64,000 nucleotides of DNA from Metaclostridioides mangenotii (GCF_018917235.1 NZ_JAHLOF010000001.1:1-64000), one strand, 5' to 3'. Positions 33,719 through 42,723 are shown, counted from the first letter of the stretch. Notes: generated by a model from the letters alone, not told the origin. Numbers and translations are program-made.

Positions 33719-35080
33719 TTACATTGAAGTACACTCTATCATAAAATCATTTTCTATGAATTTAGTGTGGTGTGTATCATTTCTAAATGCATCGCAAGTT
33801 ATGAGTGTTTTTTGGAATTCTATATTAGTATAAATTCCTTCTATAATAATTTCATCTAGAGCTCTATACATTCTTTCAATACACTCTTCTCTTGTATCAG
33901 CCCAACAGATAAGTTTACCTATCATTGAATCGTACAATGGTGGTATAGAGTATCCTGGATACACAAATGTATCAAATCTGACTCCAAAACCGCCTGGCAA
34001 GTTAAGCGACTCTATTTTACCAGGTGATGGAGCAAAGTTCATCATTGCGTTTTCAGCATTGATTCTACATTCGATAGCATGTCCTCTAAAAACAATATCT
34101 TCTTGTTTATATGGAATTTCTTTTCCAGAAGCTACTAATATTTGAAGTCTTATTAGGTCTATATTAGTAATCATTTCAGTTACAGGATGTTCGACTTGTA
34201 TTCTAGTATTCATTTCGATAAAGTAGAAGTTTTTATCTTTATCAAATATAAATTCTATTGTTCCTGCTCCTATATAGCCTATTCCTTTAATGATATCTAC
34301 AGCTGTTTCGAAAAGTTTTGCTCTTTCATCATCTGATATATATGGACTAAGAGACTCTTCTATAACTTTTTGATTTCTTCTCTGCATAGAACAGTCTCTA
34401 TCTCCAAAGTGAACAGCATTTGAATGCTTATCTCCAAATACTTGTACCTCTATATGTCTCGGGTTTTCAATAAATTTTTCCATGTATAAATCGCTGCTTC
34501 CAAATGATGATAAGGCTTCTGAACTTGCGATATCAAATAAAGAAGGTAACTCATTCTCTTCAAATACTATCCTCATTCCCTTTCCTCCGCCTCCATTTGA
34601 AGCTTTGATCATAACTGGGTAACCAATTTCGGAAGCTACTTTAAGGGCATCCTCTTTTGATTTAAGAACAGTTTTTGAACCTGGTACTATTGGTACACCT
34701 AACTTCATCATAGTTTCTCTGGCTCTTGATTTATCACCCATAAGTTCCATTTGTTCTTTTGTAGGACCTATAAATATAATTCCGTTTTCTTCACATCTGC
34801 TTACAAATTCAGTATTCTCAGATAAAAATCCAAAACCAGGATGTATAGCATCACATTTTAATTTATTTGCTAAATATATTATGTTTTCAATATTATTGTA
34901 GCTTTTGCTTACATTATTAGGGCCTATACAGATAGACTCATCTGCTAAGTATCTATGTAGGCAATCTTTATCTGCTTCTGAGTAAATCGCTACAGTTTCT
35001 ATTCCAAGTTCTTTACAAGTTCTTAATATTCTTACTGCAATATCTCCTCTATTTGCAACTAGTATTTTATTAATTGACAT
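33719..35080 (-). CDS. accC: Acetyl-CoA carboxylase, biotin carboxylase subunit
   Basis: The 453-residue protein has an ATP-grasp fold with KILVANRGDIAVRILRTCKE at the start, the ATP loop KASNGGGGKGMRIV near residue 160, EKFIENPRHIEVQVFGD, and catalytic FIEMNTRIQVEHPVTE near 285. It carboxylates the biotin on AccB with ATP and bicarbonate. The gene lies 14 bases from both neighbours. Confidence 0.95.
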   Translation of the reverse strand: MSINKILVANRGDIAVRILRTCKELGIETVAIYSEADKDCLHRYLADESICIGPNNVSKSYNNIENIIYLANKLKCDAIHPGFGFLSENTEFVSRCEENGIIFIGPTKEQMELMGDKSRARETMMKLGVPIVPGSKTVLKSKEDALKVASEIGYPVMIKASNGGGGKGMRIVFEENELPSLFDIASSEALSSFGSSDLYMEKFIENPRHIEVQVFGDKHSNAVHFGDRDCSMQRRNQKVIEESLSPYISDDERAKLFETAVDIIKGIGYIGAGTIEFIFDKDKNFYFIEMNTRIQVEHPVTEMITNIDLIRLQILVASGKEIPYKQEDIVFRGHAIECRINAENAMMNFAPSPGKIESLNLPGGFGVRFDTFVYPGYSIPPLYDSMIGKLICWADTREECIERMYRALDEIIIEGIYTNIEFQKTLITCDAFRNDTHHTKFIENDFMIECTSM

Positions 35081-35094
35081 CAGCTACCTCCTAT

Positions 35095-35571
35095 TTACAT
35101 TGGTTTAATCTTAAATAAAGGTTGATTGTACTCTACTAGTTCTTCATTTTTAACCAATATTTCAATTATTTCACCATTAACTTCGCTATTTATTTCATTC
35201 ATAAGTTTCATAGCTTCAAGAATGCAAAGAGTTTGTCCCTCTTCTACTATGTCCCCTACATTAACAAAACTCTCTAAATCAGGATTTGGAGATCCATAGA
35301 AAGTTCCCATAAGTGGTGCCGTTATTATATATAAATTATCATCATTTACTGTATTAATTTCTTCATTGTCTCTGATATCATCTTTTTCAACAGTTACTTC
35401 TTGAAAATCTGAAACTAATGTATTTTTTTGTACTTGGTTACTATGATTACTTCTATGTGAACTATTATTTCTGCATACTTCTAATTTCAAAGAACCATCT
35501 TCAAGCTTTACATAGTCTAAATCTGTTGAATCTATCAGCTTTATTAATTCTTTTATCTCATTGATATTCAT
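35095..35571 (-). CDS. accB: Biotin carboxyl carrier protein of acetyl-CoA carboxylase
   Basis: The 158-residue protein has an N-terminal helical part, a flexible Ser/Asn/Asp/Glu-rich linker (about 40-80) and a C-terminal biotinyl domain. The biotin Lys is K122 in LEAMKLMNEI. The domain's APLMGTFYGSPNP thumb region is present. It is the first gene of the acc operon, with AAGGGGG upstream. Confidence 0.95.
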   Translation of the reverse strand: MNINEIKELIKLIDSTDLDYVKLEDGSLKLEVCRNNSSHRSNHSNQVQKNTLVSDFQEVTVEKDDIRDNEEINTVNDDNLYIITAPLMGTFYGSPNPDLESFVNVGDIVEEGQTLCILEAMKLMNEINSEVNGEIIEILVKNEELVEYNQPLFKIKPM

Positions 35572-35587
35572 TTTTTACCCCCTTGTA

Positions 35588-35611
35588 TTATTACCTGGTG
35601 CTAATATTATA
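35588..35611 (-). promoter_or_regulatory. acc operon promoter with FapR-like operator
   Basis: On the minus strand a TATAAT at 35611-35606 (with TTTACA 16 bases upstream) is followed at once by TTAGCACC-A-GGTAATAA (35604-35588). This 17-base near-palindrome resembles the FapR operator of Gram-positive lipid genes (TTAGTACC-type half sites). It covers the expected start of transcription, a good place for a repressor relieved by malonyl-CoA. fapR itself is not in the window. Confidence 0.5.
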
Positions 35612-35629
35612 TCATAAAAGCTAAAATTG

Positions 35630-35662
35630 TAAAAGAAAAAGTGTCGACGTTAAATCGACACT
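35630..35662 (-). terminator. Terminator of the corrinoid methyltransferase operon
   Basis: AGTGTCGA (35640-35647) pairs with TCGACACT (35655-35662). On the minus strand the tail is TTTTTCTTTT. A near-identical hairpin lies at 40497-40523. Confidence 0.8.
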
Positions 35663-35700
35663 ATTATATATGTATATTAATTTATATATGATTAGTAATT

Positions 35701-37494
35701 TTAAAATTTCAAACAATTTGCAAAGAGTCTTTCATATCCATCTTCAGTTGATAACTCACAGTAATTTATGTCCCTTGCTATTCTCTCCATATCTTTTCGA
35801 ATATCTTTAGAAAGAAGAGTCATTATTGCACCTGTTTTAGATGAATTACCTATATATCTGACATTTTCTTTTAATTCTTTAGGTATAATGCCAACACCTA
35901 CTAAACTATCTACACTTAGATGCTTTCCAAATTGTCCAGCAATTATAACTTCATCTAACTCTTTTATATCTATATTCATAGTATTAAGCAGAGCATAAAA
36001 ACCTGATAATATAGCTCCTTTTGCCAACTGCACTTGTCTTATATCTTCTTGTGTTATTGATATATTAGGGTTTTGAGGATCTAACATAAATCTTCTTTTC
36101 TTATTTTCATCTACTATATGTTCACTTAAATGCTTTAATTTATCATCAGTTTCTACTTCCGATTTCTTAACTATCCTACCAGTTTTACCTATAAGTTTTA
36201 ATCTCGCCATCTCGCTTATTGCATCTATAATTCCGCTGCCACATAAGCCTTTACCCTCTTTATTTCCTATAACTTTTGTTTCTATTGTTTTACCAATTTT
36301 TATATTCTCAATTGCACCATCTCCTGCCCTCATTCCGCAACTTATATTCATACCTTCTAAAGCTGGTCCAGCTGCACAAGAGCAAGAAGATAACTTTGAC
36401 CTTTTTGACAAGACAATTTCTCCATTTGTACCTATATCTATAAATAAAATATTCTTATTAGTTCCTGATAAATCGCTTACACAAACTCCAGCAACAATAT
36501 CTGCGCCTATGTAGCTTGATACTCCTGGTAATAAATAAACTCGACCAAACATAGCAATTTCTATACCTAAATCTAAAGCCTTTATACTCTTCCCACTAGT
36601 AAATACTGGTGAGTAGGGGGACTTTCCTATCGAATTAGGGCTAACTTTAAGCAAAGTATGCATCATTGTGGTATTTGCAGCAATTGCTATTTCATATATC
36701 TCATCTTTATTTATCTTATTATTTTTGCATAACTCAATAATTAAGTTGTTTATGCAATCTATAATACTTCTATTTAAATTTTCTAAACCTTCTTTATTAG
36801 ACTTGGAATAGTGTATTCTAGATAAAACATCTAATCCATATTCCTTTTGAGGATTAATATCGCTTTCACAGTCGATCTCGCATTGTTTGTTTATATCTAT
36901 AAGAGATGCAACTACAGTAGTTGTTCCTATATCTAAAGCTATTCCATATAATTTTTCGCTAGTATCTTCACTTTCCAAACCTATAACTTCATCACCTAAA
37001 TATACAACTGTACAGTAATCTTTCTCAAAAATACTAGGAATAGATTTTAAAATATTAAAATCATCATTTAATATTATACCCTCTTGTTTCAAATTATCTT
37101 CTAATGATAAATTGTGCTGTAGTGTAGGTTTATTTATTTTATGTACCTTTTTCGAAATCATCGGAGATTTGTTAAAATTAGGTATATATCCTTCTGTTAA
37201 TATCTTATGTACATTGTTATCATTATTAATGAATTCTACACTTAAATCTCCTTTAGGATAAACTAAGCAACTTAGTCTTACATTATTTTTTATTTCTTCA
37301 TCTGTCAAAAACTTTAATTCATCATCAGTTAGATCATTTACATTTCCATTAATTATTTTTAATTTACATTTACCACAAGTTCCATTTCCACCACAAGGAC
37401 TTTCCAGTCCTAATTTATTTTTTTGTATTAAATCTAAAAGGTTTATTCCGATGTTAAATTCGTATTTGTCATTATTTATATATAAGTAGTTCAT
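35701..37494 (-). CDS. Reductive activator of corrinoid proteins (RACE/RamA-like, COG3894)
   Basis: This is a 597-residue protein. The N-terminal [2Fe-2S] ferredoxin domain has CGGNGTCGKCK near residue 35 and a fourth Cys in RLSCLVYP near 75. A linker and a long ASKHA-type ATPase domain follow (GIALDIGTTTVVASLID near 185; FIDIGTNGEIVL near 350; GLCGSGIIDAISEM near 418). Such RACE proteins use ATP to drive electron transfer that returns inactive cob(II)alamin to cob(I)alamin in corrinoid methyltransferase systems. The partner corrinoid protein is two genes upstream. It is the last gene of the operon. Confidence 0.9.
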   Translation of the reverse strand: MNYLYINNDKYEFNIGINLLDLIQKNKLGLESPCGGNGTCGKCKLKIINGNVNDLTDDELKFLTDEEIKNNVRLSCLVYPKGDLSVEFINNDNNVHKILTEGYIPNFNKSPMISKKVHKINKPTLQHNLSLEDNLKQEGIILNDDFNILKSIPSIFEKDYCTVVYLGDEVIGLESEDTSEKLYGIALDIGTTTVVASLIDINKQCEIDCESDINPQKEYGLDVLSRIHYSKSNKEGLENLNRSIIDCINNLIIELCKNNKINKDEIYEIAIAANTTMMHTLLKVSPNSIGKSPYSPVFTSGKSIKALDLGIEIAMFGRVYLLPGVSSYIGADIVAGVCVSDLSGTNKNILFIDIGTNGEIVLSKRSKLSSCSCAAGPALEGMNISCGMRAGDGAIENIKIGKTIETKVIGNKEGKGLCGSGIIDAISEMARLKLIGKTGRIVKKSEVETDDKLKHLSEHIVDENKKRRFMLDPQNPNISITQEDIRQVQLAKGAILSGFYALLNTMNIDIKELDEVIIAGQFGKHLSVDSLVGVGIIPKELKENVRYIGNSSKTGAIMTLLSKDIRKDMERIARDINYCELSTEDGYERLFANCLKF

Positions 37495-37509
37495 ATAATA
37501 CCTCTTTTA

Positions 37510-38529
37510 TTAGCTGTTATATTGTTTTGCACATTCTACCAAAATTTTTATATTATCAAGTTTACTTTTTACACCTATTCCACATGCGGGAGATAATATA
37601 TCTACGCCACTCTTTAAACATGCATTAGAAATATTCTTTAAACTTTCTTTAGTTCCATTTTCGATAGCAAAAGTACTAACATTTCCCATAATAATCTTTC
37701 CTTGAACATTCTCAACAACTTGTTTAACATTAGTTATAGAATCAAAACTAACTGCATCACTATGTAAATTATTTAATTCATTATATATTGTTTTTAATTT
37801 ACCGCATATATGTATAATAGTTCCTCCAGGAGCATATTCTTTTAATTGATCTATTATCTTATTTAGATATGGTGTTGCAAATTCACTAAAAATTTTAGCA
37901 CCTAGTATTTCTCCTGTACCGCTTGGATCAGATATAGTTAAAACATCTGCTCCGGCCTCTAATTGAGCTTTTCCAAAAATCACAAGATTCTCAGTTACAA
38001 ATTCCATAAATTCAGAAGCTTTTTCTTTATTTCTTCTTAATTCCTTATAGTATGTTGTTGGCTCCATAAGTGAAGATGCTAAACTGACAGGCCCTATTAA
38101 ATTTGCTACTATTGGAACATCATTATTTTTTTCTTTTAATATCTTAATGGCATCAATAACAACTTTTGCTCTACCTTTAGACACATCTATTTTTTTTAAT
38201 TGATTCCACTGAGAAACCGATTCAATAGGATATTTTACAACTCTTGGCTCTGTAGTCTTTGTCCCCATATATACTTCTGCTCCCATGCATTCCGCTTCGA
38301 CCGTCATACAATATGGTACTCCAAAGTTTTCAAATCCATTATTTTTATACATACCTTGTGTTAAATCAGCCATCATATTAGAATCACTATGAGCCATTGG
38401 CCAAAAAACACCTTCAATATCCATTATATCTTCTACTATCATGTTCATCATCCCGCCAGGGCAAATACAAGGTTTTCTATCTACAACTTCCCCATTTAAT
38501 ACTTTATATAACCTTTCTTTTGGAGTCAT
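37510..38529 (-). CDS. UroD/MtaA-family corrinoid methyltransferase (first copy)
   Basis: This 339-residue TIM-barrel protein starts MTPKERLYKVLNGEVVDRKP, as MtaA/CmuA/UroD relatives do. It has the zinc-ligand motif HICGK near residue 245 and a second Cys in LSPACGIG near 315. MtaA-type enzymes move a methyl group between a corrinoid protein and a thiol or tetrahydrofolate. The gene overlaps the end of the corrinoid-protein gene by one base. Together with a second UroD-like gene it probably forms the two methyltransferases of a three-part system. Which one acts on the methyl donor is not clear. Confidence 0.85.
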   Translation of the reverse strand: MTPKERLYKVLNGEVVDRKPCICPGGMMNMIVEDIMDIEGVFWPMAHSDSNMMADLTQGMYKNNGFENFGVPYCMTVEAECMGAEVYMGTKTTEPRVVKYPIESVSQWNQLKKIDVSKGRAKVVIDAIKILKEKNNDVPIVANLIGPVSLASSLMEPTTYYKELRRNKEKASEFMEFVTENLVIFGKAQLEAGADVLTISDPSGTGEILGAKIFSEFATPYLNKIIDQLKEYAPGGTIIHICGKLKTIYNELNNLHSDAVSFDSITNVKQVVENVQGKIIMGNVSTFAIENGTKESLKNISNACLKSGVDILSPACGIGVKSKLDNIKILVECAKQYNS

Positions 38530-39200
38530 TATACCACCTCTTTGTATTTTTTCTTGTTTATTAGCTCTTTAGCTAGTTTGGCAGCTTTTGATGCTTCATG
38601 TGCGTATCCATCTGCACCGATTTCATTTGCGAAGCTTTGTGATATAGGGCCACCACCTACCATAACAACAAATTTTTCACGAATGTCTTCTTTATTTAAT
38701 AGATTAATTACTAGTTCCATATTTTCCATAGTAGTTGTCATAAGAGTAGATAATCCTATTAAGTCAGCATCTATCTCTTTTGCTTTGTTTATAAAATCTA
38801 TACAAGGGACATCTCTGCCTAAATCGTACACTTCAAATCCAGAAGTTTCTAACATAATTTTAAATAAGTTTTTCCCTATATCATGTGTATCTCCCTCTAC
38901 AACTCCTACAACTGCTTTATAGCTTTCTTTAGTTGAATCTTTTATTATGTGCGGTTTTAATATATCAATACCTTCATACATAGCATCTGAACATAATAAA
39001 AGATCAGGTATAAAATACTCTTCTTCTTCGTATAATCTCCCTGCATCTTCCATTCCGAACGCTAGACCTTTAGCTATTCCTTCATAAGCTTCAAATCCAT
39101 TATCTATATATTCATTAGCTATATCTCTTACAGTTTCATCTTCCATTTCTACAACACAATCTGCTAACTTTTTTAATAAATCTTCTTTTAAGTTTGACAT
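38529..39200 (-). CDS. Corrinoid (B12-binding) methyl-carrier protein, MtaC/MtbC-like
   Basis: The 223-residue protein has a four-helix cap (about 1-90) and a Rossmann B12 domain with the lower axial His motif EGDTHDIGKNL near residue 105, then LSTLMTTTMENM and VGGGPISQSFANEIGADGYA. The Co atom would shuttle a methyl group between the two UroD-type enzymes. The ATG at 39200 follows AAGGAG, so the earlier in-frame ATG at 39224, inside the previous gene, is rejected. Confidence 0.92.
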   Translation of the reverse strand: MSNLKEDLLKKLADCVVEMEDETVRDIANEYIDNGFEAYEGIAKGLAFGMEDAGRLYEEEEYFIPDLLLCSDAMYEGIDILKPHIIKDSTKESYKAVVGVVEGDTHDIGKNLFKIMLETSGFEVYDLGRDVPCIDFINKAKEIDADLIGLSTLMTTTMENMELVINLLNKEDIREKFVVMVGGGPISQSFANEIGADGYAHEASKAAKLAKELINKKKYKEVV

Positions 39201-39213
39201 AATAATCTCCTTT

Positions 39214-40287
39214 TTATAATTCATTAATATTTATATTTCTAGATCCGAATATTCTTGCAGCATCCATTAAAGCTACTATTTTTTCAGGATCTGTTCCAAT
39301 AGGAACATCACAACCAGTACTTAATACAAACCCTTTCTTGCTATCTTGACCTTTAACTATACATTCCTTTGCTTCCATATATATGTCTTCTATAGTCCCT
39401 CTCATAATTATTTCAACAGGGTCTACATTTCCGATTAGACATACTTTATCTCCGTATGCCTCTTTTAATTCACCTAAATCTTCTATATTATCTAAACTTA
39501 AGTTTGCTATTCCTATATCAACCATATGACCCCATACTTTTTTAGTTTTTCCACATATATGAAGTGTTGATCCTCCACCAGTCCTTTCAATAATCCTATC
39601 CATACATTTTTTTAAGTATGGCTTTGCAAATTCTTCGAAGTTTTTTCCACTTATCATAGTACAAGATGCAATTGGTTCAGCTAGACTAGGAGTTAATCCA
39701 ATATCACAAGCTGCATCAATATAATTTATAACACTTTGAGTTGTTATTTCTAAAAGATCATGTGCCTTTTCTTTATTTTTTGTTAAATCTCTTAAAAAAT
39801 TATCTGTACCTCTTATAAAGGCTGCTGCTGTAAAAGGACCACCTACAGAAGTGCCAACCCCTACTTCTTTGCTTAATTTATCATTAGTAATTTTAAGAGC
39901 TTCTAAAAAGTAACGTATTCTTCCATCTTTATATGGATCTATAGGTCTTAATTTCCCTATTTCACTATAATCATTTATAGCGGGTTTGTTAATAAAAGGC
40001 GTATTGTTTAATGGGAATGAAACTTCACTACCCATAGCCTCTGGTATTCCTTGAAGCCCAGGACCAAATCCAATGCTATCTGGACGAAACTTTTCAAAAC
40101 TTTTAACTGCTACATCTACAAGGACATCTATAGAATGATTATAATCAAATATTGTATATCCAAAAGATGGTGCAACACTTTCTCCTAAAAATGGTGAACA
40201 TGGTATTCTATCAATTTCTTTACCTGCTCCAAAAGCCTGCATTCTTTCTTTTGGAGTCATTTGATCTTTATTAATTTTATAATTCAT
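39214..40287 (-). CDS. UroD/MtaA-family methyltransferase (second copy)
   Basis: This is a 357-residue protein of the uroporphyrinogen decarboxylase fold (MTPKERMQAFGAGKEIDRIP). It has LHICGK near residue 240 and a further Cys in LSTGCDVPIG near 330, the same putative zinc ligands as the partner, but the two proteins differ strongly elsewhere. It is the first gene of the operon, with AAAGGAGG upstream. Heme synthesis is unlikely because of the corrinoid and RACE genes beside it. It may be the substrate-side methyltransferase. The methyl donor, perhaps a methoxy or methylamine-type compound, is unknown. Confidence 0.85.
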   Translation of the reverse strand: MNYKINKDQMTPKERMQAFGAGKEIDRIPCSPFLGESVAPSFGYTIFDYNHSIDVLVDVAVKSFEKFRPDSIGFGPGLQGIPEAMGSEVSFPLNNTPFINKPAINDYSEIGKLRPIDPYKDGRIRYFLEALKITNDKLSKEVGVGTSVGGPFTAAAFIRGTDNFLRDLTKNKEKAHDLLEITTQSVINYIDAACDIGLTPSLAEPIASCTMISGKNFEEFAKPYLKKCMDRIIERTGGGSTLHICGKTKKVWGHMVDIGIANLSLDNIEDLGELKEAYGDKVCLIGNVDPVEIIMRGTIEDIYMEAKECIVKGQDSKKGFVLSTGCDVPIGTDPEKIVALMDAARIFGSRNININEL

Positions 40288-40496
40288 AATTCGTCCTCCT
40301 TTTTAAGTTATAAATTTATCAATTCTGAGATTACTTTACAACATTAATCATAAATAAACAAATTGTTAAAATCTATTTATTTCTTTATTGACATAACTAT
40401 TATCTATAGTTTTAAATTTTCTATCTTTACAGTATTATTTGAGTAATCAGATTTTATAATATAAATACTTTTACTTAACTAAATTAGTAAAAGAAA

Positions 40497-40523
40497 AAAG
40501 TGTCGATGTAAAATCGACACTTT
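40497..40523 (-). terminator. Terminator of the 179-residue membrane protein gene
   Basis: AAAGTGTCGA (40497-40506) pairs with TCGACACTTT (40514-40523), with TTTTCTTTT on the minus-strand side. It is near-identical to the hairpin at 35640. Confidence 0.85.
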
Positions 40524-40526
40524 AGT

Positions 40527-41066
40527 TTAAGTAAATTCTTTACTGTTTTCATGTGGTTTTATTTCTATTGTTTGATCTAATTCCAAATTCTCATCTATAA
40601 TTTCTGATATATCCTCAGAGACATTTGTAAAATTTTCTTCCGTATTATCAATGGAAGTATCTATTTCTTCATTATTTTCATCACTTTTAATAAATTTATG
40701 GCTGTACTGATTAAACAGTATTAGTAAAGCTGGTAATATAAAGAAGTGTCTACTTCCAATAATACCAAGTAAAACTGTAAGTATTGATATTTTATTATTT
40801 AGATATAAAAATGAAAAACCAAATAATTCCTTTTTACATATCTCTGCTGTATAAGATCGAATAAGAGCAAGAATTAAAGTAAGTATACAAAAAGGCAATA
40901 GTGTGTAACTAGATATGACTCCAAGTATACCTATAGATTCTATATATTTACTAGGATCATTTATAAAAACAAACATATAACCGTGTAAATACCCAAACAT
41001 ACAAGAAAGTATCCCTATTGATGATCCAATGGCTTGCGTATACCAGTTTAAATATCTAAATTGCAT
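40527..41066 (-). CDS. Hypothetical membrane protein with acidic tail
   Basis: This is a 179-residue protein. About four hydrophobic segments span residues 10-120 (for example SIGILSCMFGYLHGYMFVF), followed by a very acidic 60-residue tail (DENNEEIDTSIDNTEENF). I do not recognise the family. The gene has its own terminator and a GGGAGG-type ribosome site, and lies upstream of the corrinoid methyltransferase operon on the same strand. Confidence 0.6.
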   Translation of the reverse strand: MQFRYLNWYTQAIGSSIGILSCMFGYLHGYMFVFINDPSKYIESIGILGVISSYTLLPFCILTLILALIRSYTAEICKKELFGFSFLYLNNKISILTVLLGIIGSRHFFILPALLILFNQYSHKFIKSDENNEEIDTSIDNTEENFTNVSEDISEIIDENLELDQTIEIKPHENSKEFT

Positions 41067-41160
41067 ATTATCTCCTCCCTATAAACTGCATACTTATTAA
41101 TATGAATTAAACGAAAGAAATATTTCTAAGTACACGTTTATAGGCTTAAATATATAATAA

Positions 41161-41194
41161 AAAAAACTAGCCGTGTTAAATAGCCAGTTTTTTA
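41161..41194 (-). terminator. Terminator of the leucine-rich repeat protein gene
   Basis: A stem of AAAAACTGGC with GCTAGTTTTT (one wobble) around an 11-13-base loop is followed on the minus strand by more T. Confidence 0.75.
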
Positions 41195-41219
41195 TAAGAT
41201 ACATTAATTATTTAAAATT

Positions 41220-41939
41220 TTATTTTACATTAACATTTACTATTGCATCTTCAGAGTTTTGCTCTTTATTTATCTCTACTTTAATTTGAGATTTGCCAAC
41301 TTTATTACCTGTTATTATCATATTATCTATCTTAAGAACATCATTATTTACAGTTGTTATTAGATTTAGATCTTTTGGAAGTTCATCAGTTACCTCCCAA
41401 TGTTTATAATAATTATCAATATTTTTAGATAAAACATTTCTTAAATCAAATCTTTCTCCTACCTTTATTACTATAGATGGGTGTTTTGTATCCAATTTAT
41501 ATTGATTTTCCACATCATTTATAAAATTTAAATCGCTATTTACATCGACCCCATTTGATTTTAACTCATTTATAACTTTATTTTCTGTTATATAATTATT
41601 TGCTAAATTTATATAATCTAGATCATTTAGATTATTAATTTCGTTTGGTAATTCTTTAATATTATTATTCCAAAAAATAAATTCATCAATATTTTCTAAA
41701 TAAGATATTCCTTCTAAATTAGTTATTTTTTCTCCCGAAGCATAAAACTCCCCATCTAAAGATTTTATCCTGCTTATAGTAAGTTCATCTGGATGTATAT
41801 ATCTCTTTATTACAGTTCTAAGATTTGCATCTGGAAAAATTTCTTTTAATTGTGATTCTGTCAAAACATTATCTGTACTATTTAATGGAGATAACGCTGT
41901 AACCGAAATAAACAATGGTAAAAAAGTATTTAAAATCAT
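41220..41939 (-). CDS. Exported leucine-rich-repeat / Ig-like protein
   Basis: This is a 239-residue protein. Residues 1-20 form a signal peptide. A short leucine-rich repeat stretch follows (SLDGEFYASGEKITNLEGIS, YLENIDEFIFWNNNIKELP, NNLNDLDYINLANNYI). The C-terminal 90 residues look like a beta-sandwich (HPSIVIKVGERFDLRNVLS; GKSQIKVEIN). This is typical of secreted or cell-surface proteins of Firmicutes that bind other proteins. No sorting motif is seen. It has AGGAGG upstream. Its function is unknown. Confidence 0.7.
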   Translation of the reverse strand: MILNTFLPLFISVTALSPLNSTDNVLTESQLKEIFPDANLRTVIKRYIHPDELTISRIKSLDGEFYASGEKITNLEGISYLENIDEFIFWNNNIKELPNEINNLNDLDYINLANNYITENKVINELKSNGVDVNSDLNFINDVENQYKLDTKHPSIVIKVGERFDLRNVLSKNIDNYYKHWEVTDELPKDLNLITTVNNDVLKIDNMIITGNKVGKSQIKVEINKEQNSEDAIVNVNVK

Positions 41940-42165
41940 AAATAATCCTCCTGTAAAGTTACATTTTATTTTTATAAATTTCTTCTAGATAATGATTTCT
42001 ATGTGAATGATTAGTATCCTTGCGATATATGAAGACTTTCGTTCACTTTATTATTGGAAATAAATATAAAATTCTACGATTATGGATATTATATTTTAAA
42101 TAAGTTATATAATAATTATCACTTCTAATCAATTTAACAAATTATGACACTTAATTTTGATTTAA

Positions 42166-42212
42166 ATAAAAAAAACCCCTACTCTTGAAGTATTCTAACA
42201 AAAGTATGGGTT
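42166..42212 (-). terminator. Second terminator downstream of the HesB-like gene
   Basis: AACCCATACTTTTG pairs with CAAGAGTAGGGGTT (one mismatch, one wobble) and is followed on the minus strand by eight T. The HesB-like gene already has its own terminator 150 bases upstream, so this one should end a different transcript. The rest of 41940-42165 shows nothing I can assign. Confidence 0.7.
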
Positions 42213-42276
42213 ATATTTGTATAAACATATCTAAAAACATTATAAAATAAAACTATATATATTAAATAAAATTTAT

Positions 42277-42351
42277 TTAGGTCTGACAACCTAATGCTAT
42301 TATAAAAAGCAATAAATAAACATCCGTCAAAATCGAAAATATAATAAGCAT
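42277..42351 (-). CDS. Possible 24-residue hydrophobic peptide
   Basis: A 24-codon minus-strand frame (MLIIFSILTDVYLLLFIIAL...) lies between two terminators. It is long enough to span a membrane and has an appearance like small type I toxins, but the ribosome site (TAGGAT, overlapping the first terminator's stem) is poor. It may be a chance frame. Confidence 0.25.
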   Translation of the reverse strand: MLIIFSILTDVYLLLFIIALGCQT

Positions 42352-42356
42352 AAAAA

Positions 42357-42388
42357 AATCCTATTCTAATAAAAATTAGAATAGGATT
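42357..42388 (-). terminator. Terminator of the HesB-like gene
   Basis: A perfect 14-bp stem (AATCCTATTCTAAT with ATTAGAATAGGATT) and 4-base loop is followed on the minus strand by TTTTTTT. Confidence 0.92.
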
Positions 42389-42405
42389 AACTATATTAAT
42401 GTATA

Positions 42406-42723
42406 TTAATTTCCACAACCTGAACAACCTGAGCATCCGCCCGTTCCATCAAAATTTTCAGGTATTACTCTAAATCCGTATCCACTATCTTCTATAACAA
42501 TATCGCCGTATTCTTGGTAATCGGCCATATTCATAATAAAGTTTAGTCCACCGGTTTCGTAAGCAAAATCATCTTTCTTTTGTTCATCTAGAGCAAGTCC
42601 AAAAGACGGTCCACTACATCCTACACCTTCAAAATAAACTCTTATATTATTTGGTTTATCTTTATTATCAGCTAAAATATTTTTTAGAGTTTCTGCTGCA
42701 GTTTCTGGTAATGTTACCTTCAT
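42406..42723 (-). CDS. HesB/IscA-like protein
   Basis: This 105-residue protein has an IscA-type fold (MKVTLPETAAETLKNILADN; RVYFEGVGCSGPSFGLALDE; DIVIEDSGYGFRVIPENF). The family's first Cys is in GVGCSGPSFG, and the C-terminus ends in a Cys/Gly cluster, GGCSGCSGCGN, like the CC/Se-motif relatives found in anaerobes. The two-Cys CGC of true IscA is replaced by this cluster. It may bind iron or Fe-S clusters. The gene has AAAGGAA upstream and its own terminator. Confidence 0.8.
   Translation of the reverse strand: MKVTLPETAAETLKNILADNKDKPNNIRVYFEGVGCSGPSFGLALDEQKKDDFAYETGGLNFIMNMADYQEYGDIVIEDSGYGFRVIPENFDGTGGCSGCSGCGN

Noticed and set aside
42179..42436. An 85-codon minus-strand frame after the HesB-like gene
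   Set aside because: It runs through the perfect terminator of the HesB-like gene and overlaps that gene's end in another frame.
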